From assembly GCF_000179775.1 (NCBI RefSeq), contig NZ_AEEB01000022.1, forward strand, positions 310,001 through 374,000: DNA of 64,000 bases, given 5' to 3'. How positions within the stretch are numbered: the first letter of the stretch is position 1; each line of letters opens with the position of its first letter. The translations under genes were made by a program, and so were the position numbers. The DNA comes from Ahrensia sp. R2A130 (GTDB lineage: Bacteria > Pseudomonadota > Alphaproteobacteria > Rhizobiales > Rhizobiaceae). Shown in pieces: positions 48,583 to 57,741 of this stretch. The notes beneath the pieces were generated by a model, which saw nothing but the letters and a program-made list of their open reading frames with translations, did not search any database and was not told the DNA's origin.

Positions 48583-49580
48583 TGACCAATGCTCCTATCC
48601 TGGTGACAGGGGGCGCGGGTTTCATTGGCAGTCACACATGCAAAGCGCTCGCCGCTTTGGGCTATAAACCTATTACCCTGGATAACCTAAGCACCGGTAA
48701 CGCCGGTTCCGTGATGTGGGGACCTCTGATTGAGGCGGACTTGCAAGACACGGAACGTGTGGCGGCCACGCTTATGTCAAACAACATCGACACGGTCATT
48801 CATTTTGCGGCTTCAGCCTATATCGGCGAGTCTATGACGGACCCGGGCAAATATTACCGTAACAATGTTGCTGGCATGGTTTCGCTACTCGAAGCGTGCA
48901 CAGTGGCAGGCGTCGACAAGATAATTTTTTCAAGCAGCTGCGCGACATACGGCATTCCAACAACGCTCCCTATCCGGGAGACGGAACAGCAAAAGCCGAT
49001 CAATCCGTATGGACGAACCAAGCTGATCGGTGAAGAAATGCTGGCCGACTACGCGGCAGCCTACGGCTTGCGGTATGTCATTCTGCGCTACTTTAATGCG
49101 TGCGGCGCAGACCCGGACGGGGAGCTTGCAGAGTGGCACGACCCTGAGACCCACATTATCCCCCTCGCCCTGCGTGCTGCAGCGGGCACGAACGATAAAT
49201 TACTAATCTACGGAACCGATTACGACACGCCCGATGGCACTTGCATCCGTGACTACATCCACGTTTGCGACCTTGCTGTCGCTCATATTTTGGCACTCGA
49301 ACACCTATGCGATGGTGGTGAGAACCTTGCCGTTAATCTGGGAACCGGCACCGGCCTGTCACTGCTAGACGTCGTAAGCGAAATTGAGAAAGCCACGCAT
49401 CGTACGGTACCTGTGCAATTGAATGCACGTCGCCCCGGAGATCCACCATGCCTATATGCTGATGCCTCGCTAGCGCGTGAGACGCTAGGCTTCGTGCCTC
49501 AGATGTCTGACATCGAGTCTATCGTGCGAACTGCAGGTCCAAGCTTTGGGCTGGAATTGGTCGATCATGCAGACGCGTGA
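48582..49580 (+). CDS. galE: GalE-type UDP-sugar 4-epimerase (candidate UDP-xylose 4-epimerase)
   Basis: 332 residues, extended SDR with VTGGAGFIGSHTC at the N-terminus, the Ser in FSSSCATYG and YGRTKLIGEEML (YxxxK). It interconverts C4 epimers of UDP-sugars. Next to a UDP-xylose synthase, the likely substrate is UDP-xylose (giving UDP-L-arabinose), as for Uxe in S. meliloti; UDP-glucose/galactose remains possible. GTG at 48579 or ATG at 48582 can start it; both overlap the uxs stop. It overlaps the glycosyltransferase start by 14 bases. Confidence 0.9.
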   Translation: MTNAPILVTGGAGFIGSHTCKALAALGYKPITLDNLSTGNAGSVMWGPLIEADLQDTERVAATLMSNNIDTVIHFAASAYIGESMTDPGKYYRNNVAGMVSLLEACTVAGVDKIIFSSSCATYGIPTTLPIRETEQQKPINPYGRTKLIGEEMLADYAAAYGLRYVILRYFNACGADPDGELAEWHDPETHIIPLALRAAAGTNDKLLIYGTDYDTPDGTCIRDYIHVCDLAVAHILALEHLCDGGENLAVNLGTGTGLSLLDVVSEIEKATHRTVPVQLNARRPGDPPCLYADASLARETLGFVPQMSDIESIVRTAGPSFGLELVDHADA

Positions 49581-51432
49581 GCACATCCCGTTACCAGACA
49601 TGATGCGACCCGGTCTTGAATTGCCCGCAGAAAGGCCGCGGCAGTATCTGGAACACGCTCTGACGGGTCGTCAGCGGGTCAAATACGGCGCTCTATTCGC
49701 GCTATGGCTCGGTTGTGCAACGTTCTTTTGGAACTGGTGGTTGACGCCCGAACACAATATCGGCGGCGTTCGGTTTGCAGCTGTCTCGCTGGGTATGGGC
49801 TGGATCTATTTCCTGCAGTTCTATTTCCTGGCAATGTTCATGCAGGCAAAAACCAGCCGGTCCGATCCGCAGTTTGAATCCGTGCCACGAGTTGCGATGG
49901 TGGTGACCAAGACGCCGACAGAGCCGTTCTCGATCGTTCGTTCCACGTTGTTGGCCATGCTTGCACAGGACCATCCTCACGATACCTGGCTCGCAGACGA
50001 GAACCCGACAGAGGACACACTTCGCTGGTGTCACGACAACGATGTAAGGGTTTCGACACGTCACGGCTGCACTGACTATCATCGCGCAGCATGGCCTCGC
50101 CGAACACGCTGCAAGGAAGGCAATCTTGCATTTTTCTATGACCGGTACGGATACGAAAACTACGACATAGTCGCCCAACTGGATGCCGACCATGTGCCTC
50201 AACCGGGCTATCTTGCCGCGATGGTCGCACCGTTTGCAGACCCGCTAGTTGGTTATGTATCGGCGCCGAGTGTCTGTTCCAGCAATGAGACAGAAAGCTG
50301 GTCGGCAAGGGCACGCTTGCACAGCGAAGCACTGTTCCATGGCGTTCTGCAGTCTGGCTACACCGGCCGTTGGGCTCCTATGTGTATCGGCTCTCATTAT
50401 GCGGTTCGCACGCAAGCGCTACAACATATCGGCGGGCTCGGGCCCGAACTGGCGGAAGACCATTCCACAACCATGATGATGAATGCGGGTGGCTGGCGCG
50501 GCGTTCACGCAATCAATGCCAGCGCAATTGGAGCCGGCCCGTCCAGTTTCGCTGACATGGTGACGCAAGAGTTTCAGTGGTCGCGAAGTCTGCTGACGCT
50601 CTTGATGAGCTATACGCCGCGCTCTTTCACGGCCCTACCGGGCAAACTCAAATTCCAGTTCGTTTTCTCTCAGCTCTGGTATCCGCTGTTCGCACTTTTC
50701 ATGGCAACAATGTATCTGATGCCCATCGCGGCGCTCGGCTTCGGCATACGCTTTGCAAACGTAACCTACCCAGCATTTCTCGGACATCTGCTACCAACAA
50801 CTGTAGTGCTGGTATTAGCAGCCTACCAAATGCGCCGCGACGGTCTCTTCAGACCGCTTGATGCCAAGGTCATCAGCTGGGAAAAAATGCTTTTCCCGTG
50901 CGCGCAATGGCCTTGGGTTCTGTGGGGCTGCCTGATGGCGGTCGCTGATCGCATAACAGGGCGTTTCGTCGATTTTCGCATCACCCCAAAGGGGACTGGT
51001 GAAGTTGATCTGCTGCCGCTACGTGTCGTGCTGCCCTATGCCGTCTTGGCGGTTGGTTCACTGTTGCCGGTGTTGTTATTTCACGATGTGCGCGAGGCAC
51101 GGGGTTTCTATCTGCTCGCGACGGTGAATGCGCTCCTCTACACCGCGCTATTTGCCGTGATCCTGTTCAAGCACTGGCACGAAAACGACATTGGCTGGAG
51201 CACGACCCCCCTGCACCAGATTGGCCAAACCTCATTAGCAGCAGGTCTGGTCGCGATGTCTGTGTCGGCAATTTCCCAAAGAGGTTTGGACGGCCTTGAT
51301 GCTCTGTCAAAGGGGTTGGAGCCACTCGTATTGACCCAAACCAAATTCCTTGCATCCGGCGCAGGTCGGTCACCGGCAGGCACGGTGCGTATTTATTTCC
51401 AACCGCGATGGGAAAAGGAAGCAGACCGATGA
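49567..51432 (+). CDS. cellulose-synthase-like family 2 glycosyltransferase
   Basis: 621 residues. Two N-terminal membrane helices (about 45-65 and 73-95) lead to a processive GT2 domain. Motifs: LADENPTED in the first-Asp region, AQLDADHVPQPG (DxD) and LAEDHSTTM (catalytic ED). The expected QxxRW appears as QEFQWSRSL, with glutamine in place of arginine. About five C-terminal helices form the transport channel. No PilZ domain is evident at the C-terminus. It should polymerise and export a polysaccharide from the UDP-sugars made upstream. I chose the ATG at 49567. It is followed after 62 bases by the hydrolase gene. Confidence 0.92.
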   Translation: MQTREHIPLPDMMRPGLELPAERPRQYLEHALTGRQRVKYGALFALWLGCATFFWNWWLTPEHNIGGVRFAAVSLGMGWIYFLQFYFLAMFMQAKTSRSDPQFESVPRVAMVVTKTPTEPFSIVRSTLLAMLAQDHPHDTWLADENPTEDTLRWCHDNDVRVSTRHGCTDYHRAAWPRRTRCKEGNLAFFYDRYGYENYDIVAQLDADHVPQPGYLAAMVAPFADPLVGYVSAPSVCSSNETESWSARARLHSEALFHGVLQSGYTGRWAPMCIGSHYAVRTQALQHIGGLGPELAEDHSTTMMMNAGGWRGVHAINASAIGAGPSSFADMVTQEFQWSRSLLTLLMSYTPRSFTALPGKLKFQFVFSQLWYPLFALFMATMYLMPIAALGFGIRFANVTYPAFLGHLLPTTVVLVLAAYQMRRDGLFRPLDAKVISWEKMLFPCAQWPWVLWGCLMAVADRITGRFVDFRITPKGTGEVDLLPLRVVLPYAVLAVGSLLPVLLFHDVREARGFYLLATVNALLYTALFAVILFKHWHENDIGWSTTPLHQIGQTSLAAGLVAMSVSAISQRGLDGLDALSKGLEPLVLTQTKFLASGAGRSPAGTVRIYFQPRWEKEADR

Positions 51433-51494
51433 CCCGCTTCAAACCTTGCGCCATCCGGTTCTGTGCCACCGATCATCGAAGAAGGAGCTAGATA

Positions 51495-52403
51495 ATGTTC
51501 GCACGTTTCACAATGCCAAGCGTTAAATTCAAAATACTGTCCGGCCTGATAGCATCCGTGGTGTTCACCTTCACCGCAGTTACTGTTGCAGCCCCGCCAG
51601 GCTCTCTCAATTTCGGGGCGTATGACCCCGGAGGCGATTTCTCGTCAGACACTGACGTGCAGATCGAACACCTATTTCTACCCTGGGAAGATGTCGATCT
51701 CGCCAGCCTGCCCGCTGCAGATGCCTATGCCATTGAACGAGGACGCTCACTGCTGGTCACGCTCGAACCTTGGACATGGACACGAAATGAGCGGAATACT
51801 GCCGAGGCCTTGCAGACCGGAATTTCAAACGGGCGTTACGATGAAAACGTCCGACAGGTCTGCTCCAGTCTGGCAAATTTAAAAAGCAACGTAACCCTTC
51901 GCTGGGGTCACGAGATGGACGATTCCGAAGGTCAATTCATCTGGTCCGGTTGGGATCACGAAACCTATATCGCAGCTTACCGCCGAGTCATCGACACTTG
52001 CAAAAAGACAGCGCCAAATGTGCAATACATGTGGTCGCCCTTTGGGCGTGAAGACCTGAAGGAATACTACCCCGGAGACGACTACGTTGACGTTGTCGGC
52101 CTAACTATTTTCGGCCTGCAGAAGTGGGATAACGATAAATTCGGTCGCGATAGAACGTTCAAGGAAATCCTCAAACCCCGCTATGATCTGGCGGCAAGTC
52201 TCGGCAAGCCAGTGATTGTTGCCGAGCTCGGGTATGTGGGCGACACCGCATATGTTGCGGCTTGGGAAAGCACGGTGCGCCAAAAGCACGCCGAATTTCC
52301 AGCCCTGACCGCTGTCATCTATTTCAACCAGAAAGAAGTTTACCCGTGGCCGGAAAACTACGGTTTTCCAGACTGGCGCGTGGGCTCAAGGGTTCTGAAT
52401 TAA
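51495..52403 (+). CDS. GH26-like secreted glycoside hydrolase
   Basis: 302 residues with a signal peptide (FKILSGLIASVVFTFTAVTVAA). The TIM-barrel shows a GH26-like acid/base site in TLRWGHEMDDSEG (HE as in the family's RxxHE) and a likely nucleophile in VIVAELGYVGD. These would cut beta-mannan/glucan-type linkages. Inside a synthase operon it probably trims, edits or releases the nascent polymer, as BcsZ does for cellulose. The AAGGAG ribosome-binding site before the ATG is strong. Substrate is inferred from context only. Confidence 0.85.
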   Translation: MFARFTMPSVKFKILSGLIASVVFTFTAVTVAAPPGSLNFGAYDPGGDFSSDTDVQIEHLFLPWEDVDLASLPAADAYAIERGRSLLVTLEPWTWTRNERNTAEALQTGISNGRYDENVRQVCSSLANLKSNVTLRWGHEMDDSEGQFIWSGWDHETYIAAYRRVIDTCKKTAPNVQYMWSPFGREDLKEYYPGDDYVDVVGLTIFGLQKWDNDKFGRDRTFKEILKPRYDLAASLGKPVIVAELGYVGDTAYVAAWESTVRQKHAEFPALTAVIYFNQKEVYPWPENYGFPDWRVGSRVLN

Positions 52404-52470
52404 ACCACTCAACATCAAGCAGCTTTAGCCGCTGCTACGCAAACTAAATGGGAAATGGGGAGAAACGACA

Positions 52471-52974
52471 ATGAGGTATTTGATAGCAACGGTATTTTTG
52501 GCGGCTTCGGTCGCATTGGGAACTGGGGCAGCCTCGGCTGCAAGCGTGGCTGAACGAGCAGAAGCGGCAAGACCAATGTCGATCAACGAACTGTTCAAGC
52601 TCTACCATAACAGATCCTGGATCTGGGGGCGGGGCGCGGGCTTTATGGCCAACAGCAAGAGGCGTTTCACCTCCATCATTTCTGTCCGTGAAGGAAAATA
52701 TGGTGAGGGCAACTGGTATCTGCCCGGCAAAGGGAAAATGTGCTTTCGCGCCATCTGGCATGGCGGTGGCGGCTCAGCGCGTGCGGTGACTTGCTTTTCC
52801 CATCATATTGCCGGTCGGCGCATCTATCAACGCCGGGAGCCCGATGGAGAGTGGTACATTTTCAAGAACAATCCCACGCGCATGAAGGATGAAATCCGGA
52901 AGGTACGCTACGGTGACTACGTTCAGCACCGGTTGAAAAAGGTCTTGAAGAAGAAGCGCAACACATCGCGTTAG
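52471..52974 (+). CDS. DUF995-like exported protein
   Basis: 167 residues with a signal peptide (LIATVFLAASVALGTGAASA|A). The mature part has the pattern RSWIWGRGAGFM, GNWYLPGKGKMCFRAIWH, TCFSHH and GEWYIFKNN, which I recognise as like DUF995, a family found beside rhizobial exopolysaccharide genes. The C-terminus is strongly basic (RLKKVLKKKRNTSR), which could bind an acidic polymer. A GGGGAG ribosome-binding site is present. It is the last gene of the polysaccharide operon; its role is unknown. Confidence 0.78.
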   Translation: MRYLIATVFLAASVALGTGAASAASVAERAEAARPMSINELFKLYHNRSWIWGRGAGFMANSKRRFTSIISVREGKYGEGNWYLPGKGKMCFRAIWHGGGGSARAVTCFSHHIAGRRIYQRREPDGEWYIFKNNPTRMKDEIRKVRYGDYVQHRLKKVLKKKRNTSR

Positions 52975-53164
52975 GAGTTTTCGGCTCTTAACAGAATTGG
53001 CAAGGCAGCCGGCATATATCGTATTGTTTCAGTTGGTTTAGCAGCGTGCCGCATGGGATGCGCTTACGCATAACTTGAGACTGGTTCGTCCGTGAGGTAT
53101 CCATCCAATTAAGATGAGGCTCGCCATTGGCTGGCAGGTTTCAGAAAAATTGCGAGGACACCAA

Positions 53165-53491
53165 GTGATCAGGCTATTCTACGTGAGCACTGCATCTGCA
53201 TCTGTTGATCAAAAGACTATTGACCAGATCGTCACGAAATCAAACGTATGGAACGTCGAGCACGACATCACTGGCGCACTGTCCTTCAATGGCAAGAATT
53301 TCGGTCAGATTTTGGAAGGTCCAGAGGCAAACGTGCTGATGCTTATGGATTTGCTGAAATCCGACAAACGGCATTCCGGACTCGTTGAAATCCGGCGGAT
53401 CTCAATAACCCAGCGTGCATTTTACGACTGGGGCCTGAAGCTAATAGAAGGCCCCGACTTCAAGGATTTCATCGCGATAATGCATGAGTGA
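53165..53491 (+). CDS. single-domain BLUF blue-light photoreceptor
   Basis: 108 residues covering one BLUF domain and little else. The flavin-binding tyrosine is in RLFYVSTAS, the asparagine in NVWNVEHDITGAL, the key glutamine in FGQILEGPE, and the SDKRHSG and RAFYDWGLKL stretches also fit. Short BLUF proteins bind FAD and signal through protein partners. I chose the GTG at 53165, which has GAGG 7 bases upstream and begins directly at the first strand; an ATG-started extension begins at 53114. It lies 190 bases after the polysaccharide operon on the same strand and directly before an IS relic. No EAL or GGDEF effector is attached. Confidence 0.88.
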   Translation: MIRLFYVSTASASVDQKTIDQIVTKSNVWNVEHDITGALSFNGKNFGQILEGPEANVLMLMDLLKSDKRHSGLVEIRRISITQRAFYDWGLKLIEGPDFKDFIAIMHE

Positions 53492-53517
53492 TTCCAGTTT
53501 TCTGTGTGACCATTCAC

Positions 53518-53985
53518 TGCGTTGCCTATGACTTTCATCGAAGCGCCGTAAGGCCGAGGCTTGTCCGTTACGATGACGTGTGGCCGACCGTAGCGTTTCA
53601 TCGATCTCCTGATGAACTTTAATGCGGCCTTACGATCACGGCGTTTGGTGACGTAGGATTCCAGCATTTCACCTTCGTGATCTATAGCCCGCCACAGATA
53701 GTGCGTCTCGCCGTTAATCGCCACAAACACCTCGTTCAGATGCTACCGCCAATTCGAATAGGCATACATCTTTTGGACGCCACGTTTACGGATTTCGGCA
53801 ACAAACAGAGAACCAAATCTATTACACCAGAAGCATATCGTTTCATAGCTTGGGTCGATGCCACGCTCGTGCAGCAGATCCTCGACATTCCGCAGTGAGA
53901 GCGAAAACCGGACATACATCATCATCGCCACGCAGATGATCTCGGGTGATATTTCGAAATAATGAAAGGGTAAGCGATTGGTCAT
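53518..53985 (-). pseudogene. IS6-family transposase relic
   Basis: Minus-strand frame from 53985 resembling IS6-family (IS26-like) transposases: LSLRNVEDLLHERGIDPSYETICFW, then YAYSNWR, an in-frame TAG at 53743-53745 where the family has tryptophan (NWR-W-HLNEVFV), and INGETHYLWRAIDHEGEMLESYVTK with KFIRRSMKRYGRPHVIVTD. Similarity stops after SMKVIGNA (about 53518); the C-terminal third with the catalytic Glu is missing, and the frame then runs into the BLUF gene's 3' end. It is inactive. I see no convincing terminal inverted repeats. Confidence 0.85.
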
Positions 53986-54094
53986 TGCAGGACGCTAGAT
54001 GGCTGTCAGTTCAATCCCAAGAAATGCTCCTGAGGCAACGCCATCGGGCGAACTTATGCTTGTTCGCGCTGAATGCAAAGCTCCGCTCACGCCC

Positions 54095-55357
54095 CTAAGG
54101 GCTGTATCCCCATGGTTGCGCCGTTTCGCCTGGAGAGAACAGAACATCGCGATCCAGCAGATAGCGGTGTAGCAGAGGTTGGCTTGCGCCGCCTATGGCG
54201 CGGGCATCCGGGCCGATGGTACCGGAGCGGGGTTCGGGGCGGGCTATGCCGCTGAGATCGAGCCTGTCCAGCGCCTGATCGACGGCTTGTACCAACCGTG
54301 CGCGGATGGCCGGGGGAAATGCGCCGTCTATAACGACGTGGCGCACGTCCAGCACCGCGCAGCAGGAAATCGCGGCCACAGCAAGAGCTTCTGCCGCCCG
54401 TTCGATCCAGCGGCGGATCACGTCCCGCGCGCCGCCCCAGTCGTCCGGCTTCGCCCATATGGCAGCAGGATCGAGACCGCGATCCACGAGCATCCGCTCC
54501 AGTTCGAACAGTGAAGCATGATCGCCCAACTGGCTGGACCCGCCAGATAGCGGCACGGGTAACGACCCGAGTGCACCAGCGTTGCCGGTGCGCCCGCGAA
54601 ACAACGTGTCGTTGAGCACAAGTCCACCACCGGCGAATGTGCCGATGAAGATGTAGATGAAATCCGACAGTTCCCGTCCCAAGCCGAAAACGAGTTCGGC
54701 ACCGCAGGCGGAGGTCGCATCGTTAATGGGATGCACGGGCAATCCGGTGGCCGTTTCGATACCGTCCATGAAACCAGGCTGCTGCCACTGCTCCATCTCG
54801 TCAGCGGGACCGCCCACCTTCACCGCCCACTTCCACAATTCGAAGGGAACGGAAATACCGATCCCGGCAATGCGCGCGTCCTGGTCCGCCGTGAGGCGAG
54901 AGCGGAATTGTGAGATGGATGTTATGGCAAATGACTTGATGTCGTCGGGGCGCGGATATTCGAACACCAAACGCGCGCGGTCCACAACACGCCCCACGAA
55001 GTCGATCAGCACCACATCCGCACTGCCGCGACCGATCTTCAGACCGATAGAAAATGCGCCACGTGGATTGATCCGCATCGGCACCGACGGTTGCCCGACG
55101 CCACCGCGCTGGCGCTCTCCACGCAGCAGCAGGCCGTTGTCTTCCAAGGCCCGAACAATAACAGAGGCTGTCTGCGCCGACAGGCCGGAATGACGGGCGA
55201 TTTCCGATTTCGACATGGCGCCACGGCGGCGAACCAGCGACAGAACCAGCCGCTCGTTATAGGCACCCACCCGCATCTGGTTCGACCCACCACCGCGCTT
55301 TACCCCGCGCTTGGCAGTCGCTGGCGTGAAGGGGTGTACGTTATCGAGCGGTTCCAT
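54095..55357 (-). CDS. frcR: ROK-family transcriptional regulator of the frc cluster (FrcR-like)
   Basis: 420 residues. The N-terminal winged helix-turn-helix (about 30-90) includes [29 protein letters not shown] sugar-sensing domain follows, with [41 protein letters not shown] and GSLPVPL. It is divergent from the sugar-binding protein gene, the arrangement of FrcR in S. meliloti, where it controls fructose uptake genes. The CxCGxxGC zinc site of many ROK repressors is not seen. An AT-rich near-palindrome at 55413-55441 is the probable operator. Confidence 0.88.
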   Translation of the reverse strand: MEPLDNVHPFTPATAKRGVKRGGGSNQMRVGAYNERLVLSLVRRRGAMSKSEIARHSGLSAQTASVIVRALEDNGLLLRGERQRGGVGQPSVPMRINPRGAFSIGLKIGRGSADVVLIDFVGRVVDRARLVFEYPRPDDIKSFAITSISQFRSRLTADQDARIAGIGISVPFELWKWAVKVGGPADEMEQWQQPGFMDGIETATGLPVHPINDATSACGAELVFGLGRELSDFIYIFIGTFAGGGLVLNDTLFRGRTGNAGALGSLPVPLSGGSSQLGDHASLFELERMLVDRGLDPAAIWAKPDDWGGARDVIRRWIERAAEALAVAAISCCAVLDVRHVVIDGAFPPAIRARLVQAVDQALDRLDLSGIARPEPRSGTIGPDARAIGGASQPLLHRYLLDRDVLFSPGETAQPWGYSP

Positions 55358-55412
55358 AGTGGCTTCCTAACCAGTCTTACAGCGCGCGGCAAATCGCGAC
55401 CGCATTGCCAAA

Positions 55413-55441
55413 AATTATTAAATCAGTTGAATTTATTTATT
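55413..55441. promoter_or_regulatory. AT-rich near-palindrome, candidate FrcR operator
   Basis: AATTATTAAATC and GAATTTATTTATT form imperfect inverted arms around AGTT, between the divergent frcR and frcB starts. ROK repressors of the NagC/Mlc type bind AT-rich palindromes of this style. Confidence 0.4.
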
Positions 55442-55525
55442 GACGCGCCCTCGTTGGTGATGACAGGAAAGGGTCCGCACGGGCACAAAAGAGGCTCGTT
55501 CGTGACATTAAACGGGAGAGAAACC

Positions 55526-56554
55526 ATGAAGACCACACTCATCACTTCAACGCTGGCCGGTCTGGCCCTCAGCGCAATGTCCACCGCAGCAATGGCCGAT
55601 GCGCACGCAACATCGGCCTGCCTCATCACCAAAACGGACACCAACCCGTTCTTCGTGAAAATGAAGGAAGGCGCGACCGCCAAGGCAGAAGAGCTAGGCA
55701 TCACGCTAAAAAGCTATGCCGGTAAGATCGACGGCGATTCCGAAAGCCAGGTCGCAGCAATCGAAACCTGCATCGCCGATGGTGCCAAAGGCATTCTCAT
55801 CACCGCATCCGATACGAAAGGCATCGTGCCAGCCGTTCAGCAAGCCCGCGATGCCGGTATTCTGGTCATCGCTCTCGACACACCGCTGGAACCTATCGAC
55901 AGCGCAGACGCCACGTTCGCCACGGACAATTTTCTCGCCGGTGAACTGATTGGCAAATGGGCTGCTGCCACGTTGGGTGACGAAGCCGCCAACGCCAAGA
56001 TCGCCATGCTCGACCTCGCCGTGTCACAGCCGTCCGTCGGCGTGCTGCGTGACCAGGGCTTCCTCACCGGCTTCGGCATCGATGTGAAAGATGTGTCCAA
56101 ATGGGGTGATGAAGATGATGCCCGCATCGTCGGCAACGATGTGACCGCAGGCAACGAAGAAGGCGGTCGCACAGCGATGGAGAATCTTCTCACCAAAGAC
56201 CCTGAAATCAACGTCGTCTATACGATCAACGAACCAGCCGCAGCCGGTGCCTATGAAGCGCTGAAGGCCGTTGGCCGCGAAGGCGATGTGTTGATTGTTT
56301 CCGTCGATGGCGGTTGCCCGGGCGTGGCCAACGTGAAGGACGGCGTCATTGGCGCAACTTCACAGCAGTACCCGCTGCTCATGGCATCCAAAGGCATCGA
56401 AGCCATTGCAGCCTTCGCCAAGGACGGCACGAAACCCGCGCCCACCGAAGGCAAGGATTTCTTCGATACCGGCGTCGCGCTGGTAACCGACAAACCTGCT
56501 GACGGCGTGGAGTCCATCGACACTGTCAAGGGCAAGGAATTGTGCTGGGGCTAA
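55526..56554 (+). CDS. frcB: sugar ABC transporter substrate-binding protein (FrcB-like)
   Basis: 342 residues with a signal peptide ([21 protein letters not shown]). A periplasmic-binding-protein type I fold: [27 protein letters not shown] and [17 protein letters not shown]. It captures a monosaccharide in the periplasm and delivers it to the FrcC/FrcA transporter. By analogy with S. meliloti FrcB, fructose, mannose or ribose are candidates. The ATG at 55526 follows a GGGAGAG ribosome-binding site and begins the signal peptide. A stem-loop follows the stop. Confidence 0.92.
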   Translation: MKTTLITSTLAGLALSAMSTAAMADAHATSACLITKTDTNPFFVKMKEGATAKAEELGITLKSYAGKIDGDSESQVAAIETCIADGAKGILITASDTKGIVPAVQQARDAGILVIALDTPLEPIDSADATFATDNFLAGELIGKWAAATLGDEAANAKIAMLDLAVSQPSVGVLRDQGFLTGFGIDVKDVSKWGDEDDARIVGNDVTAGNEEGGRTAMENLLTKDPEINVVYTINEPAAAGAYEALKAVGREGDVLIVSVDGGCPGVANVKDGVIGATSQQYPLLMASKGIEAIAAFAKDGTKPAPTEGKDFFDTGVALVTDKPADGVESIDTVKGKELCWG

Positions 56555-56574
56555 GGCCACTAACACGATTTGCG

Positions 56575-56601
56575 AAAGGGGCGGCACAGGTCGCCCCTTT
56601 T
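56575..56601 (+). terminator. intercistronic stem-loop between frcB and frcC
   Basis: AAAGGGGCG / CGCCCCTTT stem with an 8-base loop, ending in TTTTC, 20 bases after the frcB stop. It looks like a partial terminator or 3'-end stabiliser that makes binding protein more abundant than the membrane components, as in many ABC sugar operons. Confidence 0.7.
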
Positions 56602-56676
56602 CATATCAACCGACCTGTGACGAGATAGGCATGAAGCCTGCGACCGGTTAGGCGAACGGCATTTGGGAGAAAGCCT

Positions 56677-57741
56677 ATGGCAGGCAAGGATGATGACTAC
56701 GACAGCGTGCTGAAAGGCAGCGACAACCGTGTGGCTTCGTTTACGACAGGCCGTCGGTCGCCGGTAGAAACGGTGCAGCATGTGCTGCATTCCTACCCGG
56801 CATTGGTCCCCCTCATCGTGCTGGTCGCATCGCTCGTGGTGTTCGGTCTGTTATTGGGATCGAAATTCTTTTCGCCCTTCGCGCTTACGCTCATTTTGCA
56901 ACAGGTTGCCATCGTCGGCATCGTCGGTGCCGCGCAAACGCTCATCATCCTGACAGCGGGTATCGACCTATCGGTGGGTGCCATCATGGTGTTGTCATCG
57001 GTGGTGATGGGGCAATTCACTTTCCGCTACGGGCTACCGCCGGAGCTTGCCGTTATTTGTGGTCTGGCTGTCGGGGCATTCTGCGGCTTCATCAACGGCG
57101 TTCTGGTTGCCATCGTGCGGTTGCCCCCGTTCATCGTGACGCTGGGCATGTGGCAGATCATCCTGGCGACCAATTTCCTCTACAGTTCCAACGAAACCAT
57201 CCGCAGTCAGGATATCGCGGCAGCGGCACCTATCCTGCAATTCTTCGGAGAGAAGATACGCATTGGCGGGGCCGTCTTCACCTATGGGGTGATCGGGTTC
57301 GTGGTGCTCGTTGCTGTGCTGGCATATGTGCTCGCCAACACCGCATGGGGCCGCCACGTCTATGCGATCGGCGATGATCCCGAGGCTGCCGAACTGTCCG
57401 GCATACGCGTCAAACGCACGCTTATTTCCGTCTATGTGACCGCCGGTCTTATCTGCGCCTTTGCAGGCTGGGCGCTTATCGGGCGGATCGGCTCGGTATC
57501 GCCCACAGCTGGGCAATTCGCCAATATCGAAAGCATCACAGCGGTGGTGATCGGCGGCATATCGCTGTTCGGCGGGCGTGGTTCCATTCTCGGTATGTTG
57601 TTCGGTGCGTTGATAGTCGGCGTCTTCTCGCTTGGTCTGCGCCTCATCGGCACGGACCCGCAATGGACCTATCTGCTGATCGGCCTTCTCATCATCTCCG
57701 CCGTTGCGGTGGACCAGTGGATCAGAAAGGTATCAGCATGA
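56677..57741 (+). CDS. frcC: sugar ABC transporter permease (FrcC-like)
   Basis: 354 residues with about ten membrane segments, BPD_transp_2 family of ribose/xylose-type permeases. Diagnostic stretches: AAQTLIILTAGIDLSVGAIM, the cytoplasmic coupling loop IGDDPEAAELSGIRVKRTLI, and GGISLFGGRGSILGMLFGALI. A polar N-terminus (about residues 1-40) precedes the first helix. It forms the channel for the FrcB-delivered sugar. Its stop overlaps the frcA start (ATGA). Confidence 0.93.
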   Translation: MAGKDDDYDSVLKGSDNRVASFTTGRRSPVETVQHVLHSYPALVPLIVLVASLVVFGLLLGSKFFSPFALTLILQQVAIVGIVGAAQTLIILTAGIDLSVGAIMVLSSVVMGQFTFRYGLPPELAVICGLAVGAFCGFINGVLVAIVRLPPFIVTLGMWQIILATNFLYSSNETIRSQDIAAAAPILQFFGEKIRIGGAVFTYGVIGFVVLVAVLAYVLANTAWGRHVYAIGDDPEAAELSGIRVKRTLISVYVTAGLICAFAGWALIGRIGSVSPTAGQFANIESITAVVIGGISLFGGRGSILGMLFGALIVGVFSLGLRLIGTDPQWTYLLIGLLIISAVAVDQWIRKVSA

